From positions 1 to 64,000 of the forward strand of contig CAJYWD010000004.1 of NCBI GenBank assembly GCA_913778505.1: DNA of 64,000 bases, given 5' to 3'. The notes beneath the pieces were generated by a model. It was given only the letters and a program-made list of their open reading frames with translations, was not told the origin of the DNA and did no database searches. Positions 1 to 6,813 of the stretch are shown one piece after another. This DNA comes from an uncultured Chryseobacterium sp. Lineage in GTDB: Bacteria > Bacteroidota > Bacteroidia > Flavobacteriales > Weeksellaceae. Each line of letters begins with the position of its first letter. Positions within the stretch are counted from its first letter, which is position 1. The translations under genes and the position numbers were made by a program.

Positions 1-1
1 A

Positions 2-376
2 CGAGTTGAGGATATTTCAAGTTTAGCCGATTATTTTTTGGAAAAATATAAACAGAAATATCACAAGCCTGATTTGATTTTAAATGAAAATTTAATCTCT
101 GAATTAACGCATTATTCATGGCCAGGAAACATTCGAGAACTCGACCATTGCATCGAAAGAAGCGTGATTCTTTCCAGCGAGAAAAATCTTAAATTGCTGA
201 TGCCTCAGGATGAAGAATCGGAAAACGTCATCGTGAATTTGAACATCGAAGAAATGGAAGAAATTCTCATCAAAAAAGCGTTGAAAAAACATCGTGGAAA
301 TATTTCTTTGGCTGCGGAAGATTTGGGAATATCGAGAGCTGCTTTGTATAGAAGGATGGAAAAGTTCGAGCTGTAA
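2..376 (+). CDS. sigma-54-dependent response regulator, C-terminal part (partial)
   Basis: The gene enters from the left edge, so only its last 124 codons are present. The start of the fragment (RVEDISSLADYFLEKY) matches the lid region of NtrC-family AAA+ domains, followed by the HYSWPGNIRELDHCIERS segment that closes the AAA+ module. The last 45 residues form a Fis-type helix-turn-helix (ISLAAEDLGISRAALYRRMEKF). Such proteins activate sigma-54 promoters after phosphorylation by a histidine kinase. The kinase encoded 126 bp downstream on the same strand is the likely partner. The receiver domain lies outside the window and was not seen. Confidence 0.92.
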   Translation, partial: RVEDISSLADYFLEKYKQKYHKPDLILNENLISELTHYSWPGNIRELDHCIERSVILSSEKNLKLLMPQDEESENVIVNLNIEEMEEILIKKALKKHRGNISLAAEDLGISRAALYRRMEKFEL

Positions 377-449
377 TTGGTTGATCGTTGTTGGTTGAGA
401 TTTCAAACACTCCGAAAACTCAATGTAACAAATCTAATACTAAATGTTT

Positions 450-488
450 AATTTTAAGCGGTGTCAGGCTGAGCTTGTCGAAGCCTCT
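450..488 (+). repeat. fragment of a dispersed intergenic repeat
   Basis: The stretch contains GTCAGGCTGAGCTTGTCGAA, a motif I recognise from intergenic hairpin repeats in many Bacteroidetes. A related inverse form (CCTTCGACTTTTGCTCAGGA) lies near 38607. Only one arm is present here, between the regulator and the kinase gene. Confidence 0.45.
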
Positions 489-502
489 ATTATAATTTTA
501 AA

Positions 503-1819
503 ATGAATAAAAATAAAGTATTCTGGATTTTATTTATTCTTTTGGCGATCGTCAGCGGAATTTTTGCGTTTGATTTTTATTCTCAAAACAAATGGATTAA
601 CTGCACTTTGTTTTCATTGATAAGTTTAGTCTTCATTATTTTGGCGCAGACTTCGGCTTTGTCGTATATTCAGAAAACGGAAAAACTACTTTTGGCGATT
701 CAGAAAAAAGATTTTTCGTTGTTTCCAAAATCGGAAGAAAACAGTTTGGTCGATAATGCAGTGAAGCTCTATTACCAAAGCAAAGAAGAACATCTTTCGC
801 TTTCTTCTTATAAACTTTTGTACGAGGAAATTTTGAATCAACTTGAAATCGGATTAATGATTTTGTCAAAGAAAAACGAGGATTGGGAAGTTTTTTATGT
901 GAATCCTGTTTTCTTGGAAATTCTTGAGATTCCGAAATACAATTCCTGGAATCTGTATGAAAATAAAACTTCCGAATTTTATAAAATTATCGAACAAACC
1001 GATTATGAAAACTCTCAGGAATTTTTTGATATTTCAATTAATGAAAACACGAAACAGTCATTTTCTCTAAGAACTAAAAAAGTTCAGAGTGCAAAACATC
1101 GCTTCTGTATCATCAGTTTGGAATCTGTTCAGAAAATCATCGAGCAAAAAGAAAAACTGGCGTGGAACAACCTGATGAAAGTGATTTCGCACGAACTTCT
1201 GAACACGTTGACGCCCGTCAACAGCTTGATTCAAAACTTGGAATATATAGCCAATCAGGAGATTATCGAAAAAGAAGACCAGCAGGATATGAAAGAAAGT
1301 CTGATGATTATCAATTCAAAATCGAAACAGTTATTGAATTTTGTGGATGATTACCGACAGGTTGCCGAACTTCCGAAACCGGTTTTCAAAACCATTTCTT
1401 TAACCAATATTGTAGAATCAGCGCTCAATTTCCTGAAGCCGGAATTTGAAAAGAACCACATTAAGATTATCAATTCATTGGAAAATCAAATCATTTTGGC
1501 TGACCAAAAAATGATCGAAAGATGCCTGATTAATCTTTACTTGAATGCAATCTACGCTGTTTCTGATAATGTTGAAAGAACCATTAAAACCGAAATCAAA
1601 ACGCAAAACAAACGCATCATTCTAACTGTGGAAGATAATGGAATTGGAATCTCTAAAGAAATTCAGGATAAGATTTTTCTTCCGTTTTTTACGACGAGAA
1701 GCAATGGTTCGGGAATTGGTTTGACGCTCAGCAAAAGCATTATCGAAGCGCATAAAGGTTATCTTAATTATAAACCGTTGGAACAGGGAAGCCGGTTTGA
1801 GATCTGGTTTGTGGAGTAA
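503..1819 (+). CDS. membrane sensor histidine kinase (NtrB/NtrY-like)
   Basis: The 438-residue protein has two N-terminal membrane segments (about 7-24 and 33-50) and a PAS-like region at about 105-215. The dimerisation/phosphoacceptor box is SHELLNTLTPV with the phosphorylated histidine at residue 230. A GHKL ATPase domain follows, with an N box near 345-350, the G1 box VEDNGIGI and the G2 box GSGIGLTLSK. It probably autophosphorylates and passes phosphate to the NtrC-type regulator just upstream. There is almost no periplasmic loop between the membrane segments, so the signal is probably sensed in the membrane or the cytoplasm. The signal itself is unknown. Confidence 0.93.
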   Translation: MNKNKVFWILFILLAIVSGIFAFDFYSQNKWINCTLFSLISLVFIILAQTSALSYIQKTEKLLLAIQKKDFSLFPKSEENSLVDNAVKLYYQSKEEHLSLSSYKLLYEEILNQLEIGLMILSKKNEDWEVFYVNPVFLEILEIPKYNSWNLYENKTSEFYKIIEQTDYENSQEFFDISINENTKQSFSLRTKKVQSAKHRFCIISLESVQKIIEQKEKLAWNNLMKVISHELLNTLTPVNSLIQNLEYIANQEIIEKEDQQDMKESLMIINSKSKQLLNFVDDYRQVAELPKPVFKTISLTNIVESALNFLKPEFEKNHIKIINSLENQIILADQKMIERCLINLYLNAIYAVSDNVERTIKTEIKTQNKRIILTVEDNGIGISKEIQDKIFLPFFTTRSNGSGIGLTLSKSIIEAHKGYLNYKPLEQGSRFEIWFVE

Positions 1820-1837
1820 AAAGTAACGAAAAATATT

Positions 1838-1976
1838 TCAACGCAAAGGCGAAAAAATATTTGATTCAAAGTTTGAAAGTCGCAAAGATTTTATCTTCGA
1901 TTAAAAAGTAGAAGAACAAACTTTTCGAGTTTTATTTATCATTAAAATAAAAAAATTGCGTCTTCGCGTCAAAAAA
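1838..1976. repeat. intergenic element with degenerate GCAAAG/CTTTGCG arms
   Basis: The gap holds AACGCAAAGGCG near its left end and TTGCGTCTTCGCGTC near its right end, which form an imperfect inverted repeat, plus an internal AAAGTCGCAAAG. It resembles the widespread flavobacterial intergenic hairpin family built on CAAAGGCGCAAAG. No coding potential is seen. Confidence 0.45.
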
Positions 1977-1987
1977 CAGATATAATT

Positions 1988-2827
1988 ATGAAAATAAAAA
2001 ACAACACGGGCGAAACGGTAGAATTTGAAATTGGAAAACTGGAAAGTTCTCTTAGAAGTTCTGGAGCAAACAATCATTCTATCAAAAAAGTACTCCAAAA
2101 TATTTTACCAAATTGTTTTGACGGAATCACAACCAGAGAGTTGTACAAAATGGCGTTTGATGAATTAAAAAAAATCTCAAATTCTGCCGCTGCAAGATAC
2201 AGTCTGAAAAAAGCCTTGCTGGAATTGGGTCCTGCGGGATTTTATTTTGAACAATGGATTGCCAGAGTTTTCCAAAATATTGGTTACAAAACGGAAACGG
2301 GGCAATTGATAAAAGGCCATTCGGTGACACACGAAGCAGACGTTATTGCCAAAAAGGGCGATAAAACGTATTGGGTAGAATGCAAATTCCGGAATGCGGA
2401 AGACACAAAAATATCGGTCACCACGCCGATGTACGTTTTGTCCAGAATCAAAGACATTTCCAATATCACGTACAATCTTTTCGGAACCAAAACGGAGTTT
2501 ACCGACGGCTGGCTGATTACCAACACTTATTTTACTAAGGATTCGATTGCTTTTTCGGAATATTATGGATTGAGATTGTTGTCTTGGGATTTTCCGGAAA
2601 ATCAATCGATTAAAAATCTGGTAGATCAAAATGCGCTTTATCCGATTACTTGTCTCACGACTTTGGACGGCAAACAAAAGCAGAAGTTGCTGGAGAAAAA
2701 ATGTGTTCTGGTAAAGGAACTTTTCCAGAATCAGAATTTGTTGAATGTTTTAGAACTTAATCAAGAAAAGAAGTCAGAAATTTTGAAAGAAGCCAGGGAA
2801 TTGATGACTACAAAAATATCGGAATAA
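1988..2827 (+). CDS. ATP-cone domain / Mrr-like restriction endonuclease fold protein
   Basis: The 279-residue protein begins with an ATP-cone domain (about 1-90), the nucleotide-binding module found in NrdR and ribonucleotide reductases. It continues with an Mrr_cat-type PD-(D/E)XK nuclease domain. The motif HEADV with D118, followed by ECK with E131 and K133, fits the catalytic D...ExK signature. Nothing methyltransferase- or helicase-like is adjacent, so this is a stand-alone nuclease rather than part of a restriction system. The fusion suggests a nuclease gated by a nucleotide ligand, which is inference. It is flanked by intergenic repeats on both sides. Confidence 0.8.
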   Translation: MKIKNNTGETVEFEIGKLESSLRSSGANNHSIKKVLQNILPNCFDGITTRELYKMAFDELKKISNSAAARYSLKKALLELGPAGFYFEQWIARVFQNIGYKTETGQLIKGHSVTHEADVIAKKGDKTYWVECKFRNAEDTKISVTTPMYVLSRIKDISNITYNLFGTKTEFTDGWLITNTYFTKDSIAFSEYYGLRLLSWDFPENQSIKNLVDQNALYPITCLTTLDGKQKQKLLEKKCVLVKELFQNQNLLNVLELNQEKKSEILKEARELMTTKISE

Positions 2828-2892
2828 AAAAACCGCCAAATTTGACGGTTTTTGTCTATAGTCTATCAGTCTATTATCTATCAGTCTAAAAA

Positions 2893-3426
2893 CTATTTCC
2901 CTTTCTGTGGCGGATAATCAGCCATGATCTCAGCCACGATCTGTGGAATCTGTTTTTGCTTAGACCTTGGTGAGTCTACAGAAATCCCGCTTCCTACACC
3001 TTGCCAAACCAATTTTTGAGTCTTTGCGTCTATGATGTCAATCACGATCGTTCCGCTGTTGTAATTATTGGTCCATGTATTTCCCATTCCGAAGCCGCCG
3101 CCCCAGCCCCAAGGTCTTCCCCAGCCGAACCCGCCGTTATAAGAAGTCGTGATGTCCTGAACTTTCTTGTGAGACGCTTTCACATTAACAATCAAATCCG
3201 GATTTTGGCCGGATGTCAAAGCTTTGGCCTGCAATTGTTTTGACAATTCGTTCAAAACCCGGTCTTTATCCAGATCATTCAGTTTCAAATCATCTGTCCT
3301 TAACAAATAGGTTTTATAATTCGCAAAATTCGCTGTGGCGGCATAATCAGATCTTACCTGGAAAGGGCTGCAGGAAGTCACTCCCAGAGAAACTGCGGCC
3401 AAGAGGATGAATATATATTTTTTCAT
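2893..3426 (-). CDS. DUF4136 domain lipoprotein
   Basis: The 177-residue protein starts with a lipoprotein signal peptide ending in VTSC (lipidated Cys19). The rest matches the DUF4136 pattern: an SDYAATANFANYKTY segment after the signal, a short Gly/Trp-rich loop around residues 100-120, and GTIVIDIIDAKTQKLVWQG near 125-145. Such proteins sit at the outer membrane or periplasmic face and have no established function. The downstream DNA is rich in TCTATC runs. Confidence 0.85.
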   Translation of the reverse strand: MKKYIFILLAAVSLGVTSCSPFQVRSDYAATANFANYKTYLLRTDDLKLNDLDKDRVLNELSKQLQAKALTSGQNPDLIVNVKASHKKVQDITTSYNGGFGWGRPWGWGGGFGMGNTWTNNYNSGTIVIDIIDAKTQKLVWQGVGSGISVDSPRSKQKQIPQIVAEIMADYPPQKGK

Positions 3427-3441
3427 AATATAGATTTTTTG

Positions 3442-3618
3442 TTAATTTTTAGCTTTCTTTATAAAAGTATCCGTCTTTTTATCATAACCGTACGGGCAGT
3501 GCCTGCATCCGCTTTTACAGCAATAGCCACGCTTCAGGTGGAATTTTTCCGTAAAAACCTTATAACCTTGCTCGTTATAATAAAAGTCTTCATTTTCTTT
3601 GATGTCGTTTAGTTTCAT
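3442..3618 (-). CDS. 58-residue Cys-rich protein (DUF5522-like)
   Basis: This short gene reads MKLNDIKENEDFYYNEQGYK at its start and carries a compact cysteine cluster, CCKSGCRHCPYG, at residues 33-44, with a charged tail ending KKAKN. The four cysteines and the histidine look like a metal-binding knuckle. The pattern matches the small DUF5522 family of Bacteroidetes, whose function is unknown. It lies 15 bp upstream of the DUF4136 lipoprotein gene on the same strand and may be co-transcribed with it. It is below the length cut-off of common gene finders. Confidence 0.8.
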   Translation of the reverse strand: MKLNDIKENEDFYYNEQGYKVFTEKFHLKRGYCCKSGCRHCPYGYDKKTDTFIKKAKN

Positions 3619-3675
3619 AAGTTAAAAAACTGTACCAAAATTTTTATCTTTGATACATCAATCGTGTGTATTTTT

Positions 3676-3789
3676 TATGGCAGCTTTTCCGCCCTCCGTT
3701 CCCAATCTTTTTTGCAGACCTTTTCACATTCAAAAAAAGGTGAGAAGAAGCAAAAAAGGATTTCCAATCAGGTCGGGCTGCAGATCCGG
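3676..3789 (-). repeat. structured intergenic repeat, family R1 (copy a)
   Basis: Read on the minus strand, this begins GCAGCCCGACCTGA and ends GGGAACGGAGGGCGG then GCTGCCATAA. The same two ends occur at 10721-10847 around a different centre. GCAGC and GCTGC at the ends can pair, and an inner CTTTTTTGC pairs with GCAAAAAAG. An open frame across it (3644-3829, minus) is therefore most likely not a gene. Confidence 0.7.
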
Positions 3790-3863
3790 TTTCTGAACAA
3801 CTTTTGTCAATTACATTTAGCGTCAGCATCTAATTTCTAACCTTTAAGCTCTAACTTCCCAGA

Positions 3864-4193
3864 ATGATAATCATCGTTTGTCAAAGATTACTCAAAAATA
3901 CTAAAATTTCGGGGATTACCTTATTCCCCTTTATTTTGCTGAGGAAAAACGAGTACAAGCAAAACAAGACGCTCATTAACCACGAGAAAATCCACATTCG
4001 TCAACAAGTGGAATTATTAATCATTCCGTTTTACATTTGGTATCTCACAGAATATTATCTCAAATACCTCAAGTATAAAAATCCACAGCTTGCTTACCGC
4101 AACATCAGTTTCGAAAGGGAAGCTTACGATAATGACCAAAACTTGAATTACCTTAACCAAAGAAAATTATGGCGCTTTATACATTATCTCTGA
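3864..4193 (+). CDS. conserved small protein with HExxH motif
   Basis: The 109-residue protein contains HEKIH at residues 40-44, which resembles the zinc-binding motif of M56/BlaR1-type membrane metallopeptidases. A hydrophobic stretch follows (LLIIPFYIWYLTEYYL). A second conserved patch, ISFEREAYDND, has an acidic residue in the right place for a third ligand. There is no signal peptide and no sensor domain, so this may be a minimal membrane-associated metalloprotease or a non-catalytic relative. I recognise it as a conserved flavobacterial hypothetical. Function is unknown. Confidence 0.7.
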   Translation: MIIIVCQRLLKNTKISGITLFPFILLRKNEYKQNKTLINHEKIHIRQQVELLIIPFYIWYLTEYYLKYLKYKNPQLAYRNISFEREAYDNDQNLNYLNQRKLWRFIHYL

Positions 4194-4266
4194 AAGTAAT
4201 CTTGTGCTTCATGATAAATAATTGCCTCATACAATCTTGCCCAATATTACATTTTATCGAAAAAAA

Positions 4267-4296
4267 TTCCTCAGAAAATAAAATAATCTAAATTTG
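4267..4296 (+). promoter_or_regulatory. kup promoter (TTC-N19-TAAATTTG)
   Basis: A Bacteroidetes-type -7 element TAAATTTG (4289-4296) follows a TTC 19 bp upstream. The predicted transcript would start near 4301. This excludes the in-frame TTG at 4294 as a start codon and supports the ATG at 4327. Confidence 0.6.
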
Positions 4297-4326
4297 CAGA
4301 ATTATTTTTTTCAAGACAACACAAAT

Positions 4327-6306
4327 ATGTCGCAAGATAGCAGTGGTCATTTTGACCTCAAAAAACTTTCCTGGGTAGGCGTTCTCGTATCTTTAGGAAT
4401 CGTTTTCGGAGATATCGGAACTTCTCCCCTTTACGTGATGAAAGCCATTATCAATGCAGGAAAAGCCGGCGGCATCATCTCAGAAGAATACATCGAAGGC
4501 GCATTGTCCTGCATCATCTGGACGCTGACCCTTCAGACCACCATTAAATACGTCATTATTGCGCTAAGAGCCGATAACAAAGGCGAAGGTGGCATCCTTT
4601 CACTCTATTCGCTAGTCAAACGCTTCAAAAAGAAATGGCTGTACGTCATTGCAATCATTGGCGCAGCAGCTTTGGTGGCAGATAGTATTATCACACCATC
4701 GCTTACAGTAATGTCCGCTATTGAAGGCTTGGAATTAGTGACGCATAAGCCGCCTGTAGTCCCTATTACACTGGCAATTCTGGTTATTATTTTCGTCGTA
4801 CAGCAGTTTGGAACCAGTTTCATCGGAAAATTCTTTGGACCTGTAATGGTGCTGTGGTTTTTGGTTTTAGGAGGTTTCGGATTGGTTCATTTAGTGGAAC
4901 ATCCGATGATTCTTAAAGCTTTCAATCCATATTATGCGGTCAAATTGATTTACAATTCGCCAAGTGCGATTGTCATTCTCGGCGCTGTTTTTCTTTGTAC
5001 CACGGGAGCGGAGGCTTTGTACTCGGATTTGGGACATTGCGGCATCAAGAATATCCGCGTCAGTTGGATTTTCGTTAAAGTAATGTTGATTCTGAATTAT
5101 CTGGGCCAAGGTGCCTGGTTGCTGAGCAATTATCACGAGGTATTCCGGGGCAAGAATCCGTTTTTCGGAATTATGCCGGAATGGTTCATTATTCCGGGCG
5201 TTGTCATCGCAACAGCGGCTGCGATTATTGCCAGCCAAGCAGTAATTACAGGAGCATTTACAATGTTCTCCGAAGCAATGTCGCTCAACTTCTGGCCTAA
5301 TCAGGAAATCGAATATCCGTCCGGAATCAAGGGACAGATGTACATCCCGAAAATCAATTGGGGAATTTTGCTGCTTTGTTTTGTAGTGGTCATTTATTTC
5401 AAAGAATCCGGAAGAATGGAAGCTGCCTACGGACTTTCCATTACCGTTACGATGCTGATGACCACCATTTTGCTGGTATTCTGGTTTCTGAAAACGAGGA
5501 CCAACAAACTTTGGATTGGACTTTTCGCTATTGTCTATATCGTAATAGAAGGCGGATTTTTCGGCGCCAATATTATCAAATTTTTCGACGGTGGCTGGAT
5601 GTCGGTACTGCTTGCAGGCTTCATCGGGATCTGTATGTATGCCTGGTATAACGGAAGAATCATCAAGACTACATTTATCAAATTTGTAAAACTGGAAAAA
5701 TATATTTCGACCATCAAGGATATGAAATTGGACGAGACGATTCCGAAATATGCGACCAACCTGGCGTTCTTCAGCCGAGCCAAACGTGATGATGAGGTGG
5801 AATCTAAAATCATCTATTCTATTATCCGTGCGCAACCGAAGAGAGCTGACCATTATTTCATCCTGAACATTGTAAATCAGGAAGACCCTTACACTTTCAA
5901 ATACCACGTGGAGGAGATTCTGCCAGGAACAATTTACAAAATCAGCTTCCTTTTGGGATTCAAAAGAGACCGTAGAATCAATGACTATTTCCAGCAAATT
6001 CTGACGGAGATGATGGAAGACGGTACCATTCCGCCTAGAAGTTCGCATCCGTCTCTCAGAGCGCACAACATCCCGCCGGATTTGAAATTCGTCATCATTG
6101 ATAATGTTTATATTAATGACTTCTTACTGACCATCAGAGACAAGATTATTCTGAACATCTACAACTTTGTAAAGAAACTCGGGAGCAACGATTTTACAGC
6201 TTATGGCGTTGCAAGTCACAACGTTGTGGTAGAATCCGCTCCGCTCCTTGACCAGAAAATCAAAATCGAAAGGATAGAAAAGGTCGAAAGCAAGCGTTAC
6301 GACTAA
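4327..6306 (+). CDS. kup: KUP/HAK/KT family potassium transporter
   Basis: The 659-residue protein carries the family signature GDIGTSPLY at residues 28-36 and about twelve membrane segments up to about residue 445, followed by a cytoplasmic C-terminal domain of about 200 residues. KUP proteins import K+ with protons. The length agrees with E. coli Kup (622) plus a longer tail. The start at 4327 (MSQDSSGHFDLKKLSWVGV) is chosen because the longer frame would begin inside the promoter's -7 element. It stands alone, with the Fur-family gene starting 27 bp downstream from its own promoter. Confidence 0.95.
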   Translation: MSQDSSGHFDLKKLSWVGVLVSLGIVFGDIGTSPLYVMKAIINAGKAGGIISEEYIEGALSCIIWTLTLQTTIKYVIIALRADNKGEGGILSLYSLVKRFKKKWLYVIAIIGAAALVADSIITPSLTVMSAIEGLELVTHKPPVVPITLAILVIIFVVQQFGTSFIGKFFGPVMVLWFLVLGGFGLVHLVEHPMILKAFNPYYAVKLIYNSPSAIVILGAVFLCTTGAEALYSDLGHCGIKNIRVSWIFVKVMLILNYLGQGAWLLSNYHEVFRGKNPFFGIMPEWFIIPGVVIATAAAIIASQAVITGAFTMFSEAMSLNFWPNQEIEYPSGIKGQMYIPKINWGILLLCFVVVIYFKESGRMEAAYGLSITVTMLMTTILLVFWFLKTRTNKLWIGLFAIVYIVIEGGFFGANIIKFFDGGWMSVLLAGFIGICMYAWYNGRIIKTTFIKFVKLEKYISTIKDMKLDETIPKYATNLAFFSRAKRDDEVESKIIYSIIRAQPKRADHYFILNIVNQEDPYTFKYHVEEILPGTIYKISFLLGFKRDRRINDYFQQILTEMMEDGTIPPRSSHPSLRAHNIPPDLKFVIIDNVYINDFLLTIRDKIILNIYNFVKKLGSNDFTAYGVASHNVVVESAPLLDQKIKIERIEKVESKRYD

Positions 6307-6321
6307 TCCGTAAAAATTGCC

Positions 6322-6329
6322 TATTTTTG
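6322..6329 (+). promoter_or_regulatory. -7 element TATTTTTG directly before the fur-like gene
   Basis: TATTTTTG ends four bases before the ATG at 6334. If the usual Bacteroidetes spacing holds, transcription starts at or next to the start codon, giving a leaderless message. No good -33 TTG is visible at the right distance. Confidence 0.5.
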
Positions 6330-6333
6330 TAAT

Positions 6334-6813
6334 ATGGATACGAAACAAAAAGAACTGAACGTAGCTACCATCAAGGATGTTCTGAGACAGTATCTTCAGG
6401 ATAAAGGCTTCCGGAACACGCCGGAACGCTACACCATTCTGGAGGAGATCTACAACATGGAACATCACTTTAATGTGGATGACCTGTACCTGCTGATGAT
6501 GCAGAAAAAGTACCATGTGAGTAAGGCTACAATTTATAATACGATAGAAATTTTCCTGGACGCCGGATTGATCAGAAAGCATCAGTTCGGGGAAAAGACA
6601 ATGAGCACATCATCCTACGAAAAATCGTATTTTGATAAACAGCACGATCATCTGGTGATTTACAAGCCGGATTCTGACAAGGAAATTGAGGAAATCATCG
6701 AGTTTTGCGACCCGAGAATTCAGGGTATCAAAGAATCGATTGAAAAGGCATTTGGTGTAAGCATCGATACACATTCACTGTACTTCTACGGACACAAGAA
6801 GTCTGAAAATTAA
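6334..6813 (+). CDS. Fur family transcriptional regulator
   Basis: The 159-residue protein has an N-terminal winged helix (FRNTPERYTILEEIY ... VSKATIYNTIEIFLDAGLI) and a short C-terminal dimerisation domain with QHDHLVIY, the Fur-type metal-binding signature. The paired CxxC motifs of many Fur proteins are absent and the only cysteine is in EFCDPRI. It is therefore a Fur/PerR-type metal or peroxide sensor without the structural zinc site. Its stop overlaps the start of the OstA-like gene by one base, so the two are translationally linked. Confidence 0.9.
   Translation: MDTKQKELNVATIKDVLRQYLQDKGFRNTPERYTILEEIYNMEHHFNVDDLYLLMMQKKYHVSKATIYNTIEIFLDAGLIRKHQFGEKTMSTSSYEKSYFDKQHDHLVIYKPDSDKEIEEIIEFCDPRIQGIKESIEKAFGVSIDTHSLYFYGHKKSEN

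Noticed and set aside
3644-3829. A 61-codon minus-strand gene
   Set aside because: It is covered mostly by an R1 repeat whose copy at 10721 does not keep the frame.
4891-6066. A 391-codon open frame on the minus strand opposite kup
   Set aside because: The plus-strand KUP family match is unambiguous over the same DNA. The antisense product has no recognisable features.
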